A stretch of 64,000 bases of DNA from Ovis canadensis (taxonomy: Eukaryota; Chordata; Mammalia; Artiodactyla; Bovidae): assembly GCF_042477335.2 (NCBI RefSeq), contig NC_091246.1:173287001-173351000 (forward strand), written 5' to 3'. The notes under the pieces were generated by a model. The model did not search any database, was not told the origin of the DNA, and worked only from the letters and a program-made list of their open reading frames with translations. Both the position numbers and the translations under genes were made by a program. Shown one piece after another: positions 11,350 to 22,260 of this stretch (position 1 is its first letter; every line of letters starts with the position of its first letter).

Positions 11350-12840
11350 GTGAAGTCAGGTGGGCCTTAGGAAGCATCACTATGAACAAAGCTAGTGGAG
11401 ATGATGGAATTCCAGTTGAGCTATTTCAAATCCTGAAAGATGATGCTTTAAAAGTGCTCAATATGTCAGCAAATTTGGAAAACTCAGCAGTGGCCACAGG
11501 ATTGGAAAAGATCAGTTTTCATTCCAATCCCAAAGAAAGGTAATGCTAAAACATGTTCAAACTACCGCACAATTGCACTCATCTCACATGCTAGTAAAGT
11601 AATGCTCAAAATTCTCCAAGCCAGGATTCAGCAACAGGTGAACCGTGAACTTCCAGATGTTCAAGCTGGTTTTAGAAAATGCAGAGGAATCAAAGATCAA
11701 ATTGCCAACATCAGCTGGATCATCAAAAAAGCAAGAGAGTTCCAGAAAAACATCTATTTTGCTTTATTAACCATGCAAAGTCTTTTGACTGTGTGTATCA
11801 CAATAAACTATGGAAAATTCTTCAAGAGATAGGAATACCAGACCACCTGACCTGTCTCTTGAGAAATCTGTATGCAGGTGGGGAAGCAACAGTTAGAACT
11901 GGACATGGAACAACAGACTGGTTCCAAATAGGAAAAGGAGTATGTCAAGGCTGTATATTGTCACCCTGCTTATTTAATTTATATGCAGAGAACGTCATGA
12001 GAAACGCTGGGCTGGAGGAATCACAAGCTGGAATCAAGATTGCCGGGAGAAATATCAATAACCTCAGATATGCAGATGACACCATCCTTATGGCAGAAAG
12101 TGAAGAAGAAGAGCCTCTTGGTGAAAGTGAAAGAGGAGAGTGAAAAAGCTGGCTTAAAGCTCAACATTCAGAAAACTAAGATCATGGCATCCAGTTCCAT
12201 CACTTAATGGCAAATAGATGGGGAAACAGTGGCTGACTTTTTTTTTTTCTTGGCTCCAAAATCACTGCGGATGGAGACTGCAGACATGAAATTAAAAGAC
12301 ACTTGCTCCTTGGAAGGAAAGTTATGACCAACCTAGACAGCAAAGAAACATTACTTTGCTGACAAAGTTCCATCTAGTGAAGACTATGGTTTTTCCAGTA
12401 CTCATGTATGGATGTGAGAGTTGTACTATAAAGAAAGCTGAGTGCAGAAGAATTGATGCTTTTGAATTGTGGTGTTGGAGAAGACCCTTGAGAGTCTCTT
12501 GGACTGCAAGGAGATCCAACCAGTCCATCCTAATGGAGATCGGTCCTAGGTGTTCATTGGATGGACTGATGTTGAAGCTGAAACTCCAATACTTTGGCCA
12601 CCTGATGTGGAAAGCTGACTCATTTGAAAAGACCCTGATGCTGGGAAAGATTGAGGGGACAAAGAGAAGGGGACAATAGAGGATGAGATGTTTGGACAGC
12701 ATCACTGACACAATGGACATGGGTTTGGGTGGACTCCAGGAGTTGGTGATGGACAGGGAGGCCTGGCATGCTGCAATTCATGGCCTGGCATGCTGCAGTC
12801 AGACAAAGTGTCGGACACAACTGAGCGACTGAACTGAACT
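11350..12840 (+). mobile_element. BovB (RTE) LINE, 5'-truncated
   Basis: It starts further 5' in the element than its left neighbour (gtgaagtcaggtgggcctta, upstream of the RT) and continues through DVQAGFRK, DCVYHNKLWK and an RYADDTI catalytic block (about 12066-12086) to the actgagcgactgaactgaac tail. Frames change repeatedly, for example near 11537 and near 12110. The different 5' breakpoint shows that it is an independent insertion, not a tandem copy. Confidence 0.92.
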
Positions 12841-14136
12841 GTGTGTATATTTTATGCATACAAGTGGTTACTTTTCTGTTGCAGATAAGTGCCTAGCAAA
12901 CTAAGAGACAAAGAACATCCACTTCTTTTTCAGAGCTTTGACTGTAATATTTTTGAGAATTAGTATTTTTTTCTCTAGGAGAGTACATGTTTGAGTATGT
13001 GTGCATATACACACAATTGATTTCCAGAGTCTACACTGAATGACTGAAAAAAACAAATGTCCCTGACCTCCTCCAATTCAGAATGAGAGAGAGATTGAAG
13101 GAGATCCTGTCTACACAACTAAGGATTTCAACAGAAACTGCTCAATATCATGCTAAGGCTCTCCTCTTTATTGGTATTTTATTTATTTATTTTTATTTCT
13201 ATTTTCTACTTTATTTCCAAGGTTCTCTCCTAATATTTCCATCTTCCCCATCTCATATATACAATGCATATTGGGGAATGTAATTGTTCTAGACTAAAAA
13301 TTCAAATCTGTCATGTGGATGAATGCTTTGAATTTTTGAAAAATGAGTGACAATTCTCATAGTGGAGACTGCGAGAAGGAGGTACATTGAGAGAGAGAAT
13401 AAAGTATCCAACAGCAAAGATATTCATAAAGGGACCCCCTTACAGAGAGCTGAATGTCTTAGTTAAGTTTTTATGGACATAGAAAAAGTCATATATTTGG
13501 TACAAATTTGTTGAAAATTTTGATAAATCATATAGAATTATAAGTTAGGAAATTAAATGTTGAAAGAAATTAAAATATACATGCACAACCTTTGGAGTGG
13601 TATTGTGGAATGAATGTGAAAATCAATAAAGAGAAATGATAGTCCACTTTATACGCCCCATTGAAAAAGCACAGGTCATATGCAAATGATTGTGTTCAGC
13701 TATTCCAGGAAAGTGAATAGGAGTACATGGCCAGCTGAATGAGATGGAGAAGAACATGATGCTAAAAAATAGTCTGAAATAAAAAATGTCTGCCTTCTGT
13801 TATATGCCTGGGGAAAGTGAAGGCTGATGAAAGGAAAGGTAGAAATGGATGCGTGGGTTACATTCCATCACAGTCTTGTGCTGTAGAACTCCAAGCATTC
13901 CTCAAAGATGCATTTGCCCTAAATGATTACCATGATTCTGCTCGCAAATGCTAGACTTTAGTCTGTTATTGCTCCCATCAATAAGGTTTGATTATCTCTG
14001 TCTCTTCTTCTTCTTTGAAAAATTTATACCATATTAAGCTTTTCCTTTTCTGAATTCTTATCATTCATGTGCTTTATGTACTACGTACTTGTCTTATGGA
14101 CTTTCCTAACATTGTCTTCCCCATTTAAGAACAGAA
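12841..14136. other. Unannotated AT-rich stretch
   Basis: No gene-like frame and no recognised repeat. Confidence 0.35.
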
Positions 14137-14259
14137 GAAGTGAAGTGAAGTGAAGTCGCTCAGTTGTGTCCAACTCTGCGACTCTGTGGACTGTAGCCTA
14201 CCAGGCTCCTCCGCCCATGGGATTGTCTAGGCAAGAATACTGGAGTGGGTTCCCATTTG
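14137..14259 (-). mobile_element. Bov-A SINE fragment
   Basis: Starts with gaagtgaagtgaagtgaagt and tcgctcagttgtgtcc, the inverted tail, and runs to aatactggagtgggttccca, where it is truncated. No duplication could be defined with confidence. Confidence 0.85.
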
Positions 14260-14972
14260 CAGTCCTATACATTCGTTGCATCTCCTCCAGAAGCCAACAC
14301 AACATTGAAGAAAGAGTTCTTGCTCAGTGAATATGTTGAATTAAATAAATTAAATAGCAGTTCCAAAGACATATTGAATATATTTAGACCAAAGTATTTT
14401 AGAATGCCTATGACATAAGCTTAGACTTTTCTTTAAGAAAAAGGTTGTCAGGAGGAGTGATTCATGGTGAAATGGATAACATGAATATATAGAAATGTGT
14501 ATTTCTTATGTCTCTAAATCCTTCTTTACTGTCATTGAATCTGAAAACAATAGATATGGCTTATTCATGAAAAATATTGGAAGCATAAAAATAAAAAAGT
14601 CTTTATAGTTCTTAGAATTCACATATTAAAAAAAATATTCAATTACTTTACTGAGAGAAAGTTTTTTAATGCAAGACCATTAACATTATCTCATTATAGG
14701 GCTTAGCTAGAGAAAGGCCTAGCAGTTTTAATGATGTATATTTGTAGGCATGATATTTGTTAAGAACTGTGGGAATTTTTGCCTCAGATAGTATATAAAG
14801 TCAAACTTCATATACCCAGTAACTATTTTTCTTCACCTTCTTAAGATTCCTTAGACACTGCGTTCAAGATACTGAGTTGCATGATTTCCTTTAAAAATCA
14901 TTATAAACAGTATTAATTTTCTGAGGAGACTCCACTACTATGTTTTTACAGAGAGGCCATTTAAAGTGTTTT
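14260..14972. other. Unannotated AT-rich stretch
   Basis: Nothing recognised apart from short A- and T-rich runs. Confidence 0.35.
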
Positions 14973-14981
14973 AAGCTTGCT

Positions 14982-15191
14982 GATGGGCTTCCTTGTTGGC
15001 CCAGTGGTCAAGAGTCTGCTTGCATTCCCAGAACACAGGTTCAGTCCCTGGGTTGGGGAGATCCCCTGGAGGAGGAAATGGCAACCCATTCCATTATTTC
15101 TGCCAGGAAAATCCTGTTGGACAGAAGAGCCTGACAGGCTACAGCCCATAGGGATGCAAAGAGTCAGATGCAACTGAAGTGACAGAACAGC
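14982..15191 (+). mobile_element. Bov-tA SINE
   Basis: tRNA-like head gggcttccttgttggcccag, body with cctggaggaggaaatggcaa, tail gcaactgaagtgacagaaca. Direct repeat aagcttgct at 14973-14981 and 15192-15200 delimits it. Confidence 0.93.
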
Positions 15192-15207
15192 AAGCTTGCT
15201 TAGTGTT

Positions 15208-15470
15208 GGTGCCACTGCTAAGTCGCTTCAGTCGTGTTCGACTCTGTACGACCCCATAGATAGCAGCCTACCAGGCTCCCCTGTCCTTGGGATTCTTCAG
15301 GCAAGAATACTGGAGTGAGTTGCCATTTCCTTCTCTAAAGCATGAAAGTGAAAAGTGAAAGTGAAGTTGCTCAGTCATGTCCGACCCTCAGAGACCCCAT
15401 GGACTGCAGCCTTCCAGGCTCCTCCATCCATGGGATTTTCCAGGCAAGAGTACTGGAGTGGGGTGCCACT
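15208..15470 (-). mobile_element. Bov-A2 SINE (dimer)
   Basis: Two Bov-A monomers in antisense joined by the characteristic gtgaaaagtgaaagtgaagt linker near 15347-15366. Direct repeat gcttagtgtt at 15198-15207 and 15471-15480 fixes the ends. The left duplication overlaps the right duplication of the preceding SINE. Confidence 0.95.
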
Positions 15471-15531
15471 GCTTAGTGTTAAGAGTACTTATATGACCTG
15501 GCTCCTTCCACTGGTTCTTTGTCTCAATTTT

Positions 15532-15866
15532 TTTAAATTAATTAATTAATTAATTTTTTGTTGCACTGGTCTTCCTTGCTATATCCAGGCTTCCTCTTGC
15601 TGCCACCAGCAGGAGCTACTCCTGGTTGTGGTGCATGGACTTCTAATTGTTGTGGCATCTCTTGTTGTGGAGTGCAGGCTCTAGGCATAAGGACTTCAGT
15701 GGTTATGGCTCATGGGCTCTGGAGCATACTCAGAAGTTGTGGTGCATTTAGTTGCAGGCTGAGTTGCTCGACGGCATGTGAGATTTTAGTTCCTGGACCA
15801 GGAATTGAATCCATGTCCTCTGCATTGGCCGGCAGATTGCTATCCACTGCACCTTTAGGGAAGTCC
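15532..15866 (-). mobile_element. Long tRNA-derived SINE (CHR/Bov-tA1-like), near full length
   Basis: On the minus strand it starts ggacttccctaaaggtgcag with a tRNA-like promoter, passes the aactaaaatctcacatgccg region and the repetitive ttgtggtgcatggacttcta-type body, and ends at an (AATT)n-rich tail (15532-15556). Direct repeat tctttgtctcaatttt at 15516-15531 and 15867-15882. The open frame across it on the plus strand is a chance frame. Confidence 0.9.
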
Positions 15867-15882
15867 TCTTTGTCTCAATTTT

Positions 15883-18095
15883 AATGAGAAACCCATTTGC
15901 TTTTCCTCTTTGGCAGGTTGACAACTCAAGAAGTTTGAAAAGTCAGAAGACGTGATAAAAGTAGATATAAAGGTATGAACTGTATTTAATTAAATTCTGT
16001 TCAGAGCAAGTAGTAGCAGCATGATTAATTGCTGTTCACACACCTTTTAACTACTTTTGTCTGAAGACTCTTCTGGGAAGTCTTACTGCTAAGTTGATAA
16101 TCACAGGCTTATTCACGTTTCCAAATGAAACCTGGACTAGAGTTCAACTGCCCTTAATGCTGCATCACTATGACTGTCTCCCAACACATCGAATGTATAT
16201 TAAAAGTTTGGAAAGGATATACAAGGATTTCTTTGCATTTAGAAATAACATTAACAATTTGTACACAAAGAATGACTATGCACTTTTCAGCATCTAAACG
16301 AATATAGTCATATCTATTTTTCTAAGCAGCCTCACATATTTTTGTCCCCATACATAAATAAAACAAAGAGGAAAGTAATAAGAAAAAATATGCATTTGTT
16401 TTATATTGAAAATATAAAAATCAGAATGTGCTCATAACTGTGTTCATTTTTCTGCTATTAAACATTTATCATGCACACATAATCAGTGCAGTTATCTATC
16501 AGGAAAACTTATTAAACCAGAAAATGAATACTGAAAAATATCATAATTAAACAGTGTTTTAATTTACTTGTGAAAAAATAGAATGGAAGACGGTGGTACT
16601 GATTATTACAGCACTAATTGTATCTCCCATCACAATGCTGCAATCAGCTTTCAACAATGTGCATGAATAACCCAGTGCTAAATTTAAAATGTGATTAATA
16701 ATTTAAAATGTGTAAAGAATAAGATCCCACCAAATACAAATTGGGCAACATGAGCACTAGATGAATAAAGGTCGGAAGCAACCAATACACAATTGTTAAT
16801 GATAATTTTCCTTTTCAACTGGGATGAATGTCATAGTTCCTATACACAAACACATTTATATATCTGCAATATTGTCTTCTGAAAGTCAATCCAATGTTAG
16901 GAAATTTGTATGTAACTTGAGGGGTGGTATTTTATTTTTCTTTATTTTCTTATTAAGCATATCTAAATCAAACAGGCCAGTGTTTAACAAGGTTGTTAAG
17001 TAAGTGAACTATATAAAAGGCAAACTATATGAAAGATGTAACCAGCATGTTTAGGTGAAAGGTTTTGCATGCCAGCCTGTTTTTTGTGTAAAGCTTTGAG
17101 CTAGAATAACTGGCTCTTTTTTCATTGCCTATTGCATCTAATTTACTGTCTGTGAAAAGTTGATACACACAGTCACATCTCAAACAATATGAGATCAAGT
17201 GCATTTTATATTATCTGACCCAAGGACAGCACACTTCTGTGAGTTTAGTTTTTGATGGGTAGATTTTCAGCATCCTATTTTTGCCAAGGAGTCTATAAAG
17301 TAGCATCATTGAGACTGTCAGCTTTCCTGACAAGATAACTTGAAAGCAAAACTGTGTGAACTAGTGGGGGTTTTAGTTCAGCCCATGCTCAATGAACTGC
17401 ACAAATAACAGTTTAATCTGCAGTGTGTCCAAGCCCACAAGAAGGGAGGAGGAGTAAATCAAGTATAGGAATGTTTTTGTTTCTTTTTTGTCGTTGACTA
17501 TTTTTGAAGTCCTTGAACTGCCACTTAATATTCCAATTTCCACACCTTTGAACATCCTAGGTTTTCTTGGACATAATTAGAATTATATTGTCAGATCAAA
17601 GTTTTAGGGGATATATTCTACTAATGTTTAACATAAAATCAAAGCAGGTTTCATTTTTTAAAAAGAGGATTAACATTTTAAAATAACACCAACTTACACA
17701 CATTTCTCACCAAAGCAAATTAATCCTCCTTGAAAATACTTGATGTATTAATGTTTAAGGTGCTTTAAATATAACTCTACAAATAATATTTCTAAATTTT
17801 ATACTAAATATAACTGAATAACATGAAGAAGTTATGTAAACAAACAAACATGGTATAAATTTTATATTTTGCAACTTATTAAATGTATGACATTGGGTAA
17901 TTTGTTTATACTCTCAGATGTGTAATATCTTCACTTTTAAAGTCCTTTGATAACGTGGTTATGAGGAGTTAAAGAATAGGCCAGTTATAACAGGAAAACA
18001 AAATTGGCTATTTTTTAAAAAGAAGAAATAATAGTGCTGACTGTATGTTCCAAGGAAGTATGAGGACACCACTGGAAATGTATTATTTTTTAATA
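15883..18095. other. Repeat-poor stretch of about 2.2 kb
   Basis: I recognise no repeat and no exon. The part at about 16360-17350 is AT-rich but of mixed composition, with several TAAT/ATTA motifs; it is one of the longer tracts here without visible transposon debris. Possible conserved non-coding sequence is untested. Confidence 0.35.
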
Positions 18096-18320
18096 GGGAA
18101 TATGCGGCACTGGTGGTAAAGAACCTGCCTGCCACTGCAGGCGACTTAAGAGATGCAGATTCCATCCCTGATTTGAGAAGGTCCCCTGGAGGAGGGCATG
18201 GCAATCCACGCTAGTATTCTTGTCTGCACAATCCCATGGACCAAGGAGCCTGGTGGGCTACATTCATGGGATCACAAAAAGTAGGATACTACTAAAGCAT
18301 CTTAGCATGCACACACATGA
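18096..18320 (+). mobile_element. Bov-tA SINE
   Basis: Head ggtggtaaagaacctgcctg, body cctggaggagggcatggcaa, and a 3' part ending actaaagcatcttagcatgc. About full length, moderately diverged. Confidence 0.87.
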
Positions 18321-18944
18321 CAATTAATAATTACGATAAGGATCTAGGTTATGAACACAGGTTTGCAGCTTGGGAGGAGGGACTTCACATTGACTCAGGG
18401 TAAATAGTACACTGATTCAGTTGCTAAGGGATCTCACATAACTCACTTACCACTTCCCTAAGCAGTATAAAGATGGATTTGAATGGAATTACTCATAAAA
18501 CTCCTACCACCTCTAACATTCTTTGTTTTCAACTAGCATAATTTTAACAAGACAGTTAAACAACCTGCACAAAAACATTCATTCCCAACCATGAAGAGTT
18601 CAATTAAACATCAATTCCAGAACACTGAAATTTTTGTGATTAAAAACGGTCCCTAATAGAACAGACAAAAATGAACTATAAATATTTATTTATGAAAATC
18701 TTGGTATCTGAGTATTTAGTCAAAAGTAGTCGAAAATCTGACTCAGACTGGTGCAGCTCAAAGAAAGCAAGGAGAGGGATTATAATTGGTTCATGCACTT
18801 TCACAGCCCAGGAGTAGCTGTGGTCTCCTGTTAATCTTAATTTGATATACCCACGACTTAATGTCACTTTTTATTTTTTAAGGTTGTTAAAATAATCAAA
18901 ACTTTCTCTTTCAGTTTCATGTTGTCTGTCAGAAACTTGTAGAG
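18321..18944. other. Unannotated stretch
   Basis: No repeat or exon recognised before the LTR. Confidence 0.35.
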
Positions 18945-18949
18945 CTTTC

Positions 18950-19282
18950 TGCTATGGTCTGAATGTCTGTGTCCTCCCAAGATCATATGTTGAATTTTTA
19001 ACCTCCAAATTTGATTGTATTAAAAACCGGGCTTTGGGAGAGAGTAGGTCAAGAGGGTGGTGCCCTCTAGAATGGGGCTAATACTCTAATAAAAGAAATC
19101 CCATAGAGCCCTCTAGTTTCTTCTGTAAGGTGAAGATTTAATCACCTGCAACCAGGTCAAAGGCCAATAAACACCATGATCTGGGGCTTCCAGCCTCCAA
19201 AACTGTAAGAAATAAATTTCTGTTGTTAATGAGCAATCCAGTCTGTAGTATTTTGTTATAGAAGTCTGAAGGGATTAAGACA
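18950..19282 (+). mobile_element. MLT1-like solo LTR (ERVL-MaLR)
   Basis: An old non-autonomous retrovirus-like LTR. It starts TGCTATGGTCTGAATG and ends TAAGACA, the TG...CA termini expected for an LTR, with an imperfect 5-bp duplication (ctttc at 18945-18949, ctctc at 19283-19287). Internal MLT1-type blocks include cctcccaagatcatatgttg and the polyadenylation region gtaagaaataaatttctgtt. No internal or coding sequence adjoins it. Confidence 0.83.
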
Positions 19283-19334
19283 CTCTCCCATTCTAGTGTA
19301 AATTGATGCAGCAACTACAATAAGCCCTCTGAGT

Positions 19335-19430
19335 TTGGTCTTATTATTATCCCATTTTATGGTGGGAAAACTGACATCCTAAGTAGTAACAGATGAAGTT
19401 GAGATTTTAAAGCAAGTAACTTTAGAGTTA
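19335..19430. mobile_element. MIR-like SINE trace
   Basis: The block ttattattatcccattttatggtgggaaaactga-like (split here: cccattttatggtgggaaaa) followed by aagtaacttta resembles the MIR core and 3' region. It is old and short; assignment is tentative. Confidence 0.4.
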
Positions 19431-19929
19431 TACTCCAAAATGTCTAGACGGCAGTGCTATCAAATTATAAAAACTAATTTCAAAATCATGGCAAATAATA
19501 TAAATGCAGAGTCGGGAGAACTTGAAAGAAGATGCAAAAGTAATCAATGCTGCCATTTGCATATGTTCCCACTAAGGAATTCAAATAGTACAGAGGGCTG
19601 AACGGAGTTTAACAGTTATGTGACTGTTTTTCTACATTTCTACATTCTATCATTTTTTTTCCTAAGAACACTGAGTTATATTTAGCTTATATTAGAATAG
19701 ATGATGACAGGAAATTGCAAATAATTTATAGTCATTTTGAGGCCAGTTAGTATGTTTCTTAAAAACTAATTGCTTGACTTGAAAATTAACCAGGAAATTA
19801 GCATCATATTATAAAATAGTTGATTATGGTCTTGTAGTTCCTTTTCTTTCTATCAAAGAAATTTTGATGTCTTTTATTGTTAAACAACTTCGTTTCTGAA
19901 AAATATTACTTTATTCTGTTAGCCACTAA

Positions 19930-20000
19930 ACTGTTCCAAGCACTTTACCTCTACTACATTTTAAGCCCATCATTTGATTTAGAAATTATATGACCCTTTA
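19930..20000. mobile_element. Possible MIR trace
   Basis: ccaagcactttacctctact followed by catcatttgatttagaaatt resembles the MIR segment with a 'caagcactttac...atctcatttaat' layout. Weak. Confidence 0.3.
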
Positions 20001-20151
20001 TTATAGTATGGAATGCAATGAAATCAAAATTCTGTCATAGAAAATTCAAAGGTCTTGCCTGACATCATAATAAGAATAGACAATTATTTCAATATTCTCC
20101 TTAACATCCCAGGGGAAGTTGTAATGACATACTGCTTATGCTGATGGAAGT

Positions 20152-20363
20152 GAAGTGAAGTGAAGTCGCTCAGTCGTGTCCGACTCTTTGCGACCCCATG
20201 GACTGTAGCCTACCGGGCTTCTCCGTCCATGGGATTTTCCAGGCAAGAATACTGGAGTGGGTTGCCATTTCCTTATCCAGGGGAACTTCCCGACCCAGGG
20301 ATCGAACCCGAGTCTCCCGCATTGTAGGCAGATGCTTTACCATCTGAGCCACAAGGGAAGCCC
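20152..20363 (-). mobile_element. Bov-tA2 SINE, well preserved
   Basis: Complete from the inverted tail (gaagtgaagtcgctcagtcg) to the tRNA-like head (ccacaagggaagccc). CpGs are retained in cgtgtccgac, accgggcttc and ctcccgc, suggesting relative youth. Direct repeat atgctgatggaagt at 20138-20151 and 20364-20377. The minus-strand 60-codon open frame inside it is just the SINE sequence. Confidence 0.95.
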
Positions 20364-20579
20364 ATGCTGATGGAAGTTATAGCAAAAAATTTTAATCAAA
20401 TTTTCTGGATCTACTGTTCATAGAATAAATCATAGTATAGTTTGGTTATGTAGATATAGCTTGAATATATAGGAAGAGAAACTATGATACTAAAATGATA
20501 GGATTCTGCATTGGTTTCATAGCTCTCATGATGAAATCAATTCATAAATAACAGAGATTTTTACAGTCAGGAATTCACT

Positions 20580-20660
20580 TCAACTTTGATCTCATTTAAT
20601 CTTTCCCAATTACCTTAAGTATTATATTGTTCCTATTTTGGAAAATGAAAAATGATTCTG
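20580..20660. mobile_element. Possible MIR trace
   Basis: gatctcatttaatctttccc and ttgttcctattttggaaaat match the order of MIR core motifs, but divergence is high. Confidence 0.35.
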
Positions 20661-21005
20661 ACCTGACCTAATAATCATCATGATATTAATCCATTGCCAA
20701 CATATAGACTAATTAAGGTAATTTAATAGTTTCTTGTTTTCTAACCACCCGCTTTGTGAGTCTAAAGTGAGCCTAACATTTAGTACCTAATTGGGTCACA
20801 ATGTTACTTGAATTTTAAGTTGCATCTTAGTAACATTCAAATGTTATTCAAATGCTAGACTTGTTAAAATTTAAAACCAACGTTCTGAGTTTAGGGTGAA
20901 AGGCACTAAATTAATTTCCTTCAACAGGAACATTTCTCTTGTTAACACTCACTTCCCACCCTTCTGATATTAGAGCTTAGATTTTCTTTGTGGGCTTTCC
21001 CAGGG

Positions 21006-21225
21006 TGCTAAATCACTTTAGTCATGTTGAACTCTTTGAGACCCTATGAACTGTAGTTTGCCAGCCTCCTCTTTCCATGGGATTTTACAGGCAAGAATAC
21101 TGCAGTGGGTTGCCATGACCTCCTCCACAGGATCTTCCCAGCCCAGGGACTGAACCCATATGTCTTATATCTTCTTCTTGGCAGGCAGGTTCTTTATAGC
21201 TACTAGCGCCACCTGGAGATTTCCC
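21006..21225 (-). mobile_element. Bov-tA SINE, diverged
   Basis: Antisense SINE: gctaaatcactttagtcatg at the tail side, aagaatactgcagtgggttg in the body, and a head ending gcgccacctggagatttccc. No clean duplication seen. Confidence 0.85.
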
Positions 21226-21770
21226 TACCCTCACTTGTATTTATTGTTAGTGGCCCTACTCCCATCTCCAAATGTAAGCATAGCAGATGGGACCTAAAGA
21301 AATGCAGAATAATATTTCCTGGGACTTTCATGAAACAGAAACTTCTCTTTTCCTTTTCCCTTTCAGCATAAAAGTATAAGGTCTCAAGCCAATGGATTCA
21401 CTTTGGTGCCAAAAAAAAAAAAAAAAAGAGAAAAAGGGGAAACTTGGTATTGCAAGTGGACTGCCCCAAGAGAACTGAGAATAAAGAGTTAAAACCAGAG
21501 AATGTTGCTGTGGAAAGACAAAGACATCAGGCTATTCACAAAATTGTATTCATTCTGTATGAAACCTTCCCTAAAATAAATTCTACTAAAGACATTGTCA
21601 ATACAATGAGCCAATTAAACTCTTTTCCAGAAACCTACTAACCAGATTTCAATATTTGTTTCCAGTTCCATTTTCTACCTTGAGGTAAATTTACGTAAGT
21701 ATATTGCATAAATATTAATTATACTTTCCATAAATTTTAATATCTACATATTCCCATGCCCAGAGTAGGG

Positions 21771-21885
21771 TGACCTACTCTGGTATTCTTGCCTGGAGAA
21801 TTCCATGGACAGAGGAGCCGGGCAGGCTATGTATGGTCCATGGGGTCACAAAGAGTCAAACATAACTGGGAAACTAACACTTTCA
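21771..21885 (+). mobile_element. Bov-A SINE fragment
   Basis: 3' half only: ctctggtattcttgcctgga to ggaaactaacactttcac. 5'-truncated. Confidence 0.85.
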
Positions 21886-21984
21886 CTACATCACCATCAA
21901 GGTATGTTATTCTTACAGAAGTAATTTCATGATGCTTTCTAGACAATCATCCAAGAAGCTAAAAATATTAAATTTTTTGTTTTG

Positions 21985-22260
21985 GTTTGATTAGTTTTAT
22001 CAGCTTTTCTATAAATGGAACCATATGGTACACTTTATTTTGCCTGTCTTTTGCTGTCAAAATAAAGCTTTTGAGATTTATCCAAGTTTTTTAGCGGCCT
22101 GTACATTTTCACTGCTGAGTAGTATTCTATTTTATAAATATACAACCTGTTTTCCATTCTTCTATTGATAGAGATTTTGGTTGTTTTCAGTTTTGACCAC
22201 TATGACTAAAATTGCTATGAACATTCATGTGCAAGTCTGAGTGAGTCAACTCTTTATACC
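21985..22260 (-). mobile_element. Ancient L1 3' UTR fragment
   Basis: Antisense of the old L1 3' end: a block with gaaccatatggtacactt, then tgctgagtagtattctattt, and gatttttggttgttt-like sequence leading to gctatgaacattcatgtgca. Diverged, non-coding. Confidence 0.7.

Noticed and set aside
15558-15884. 108-codon cysteine-rich frame
   Set aside because: It is the reverse strand of a tRNA-derived SINE (15532-15866).
20170-20352. 60-codon minus-strand frame as a small gene
   Set aside because: It lies wholly inside a Bov-tA2 SINE with exact flanking duplications; the same peptide pattern appears in other SINEs.
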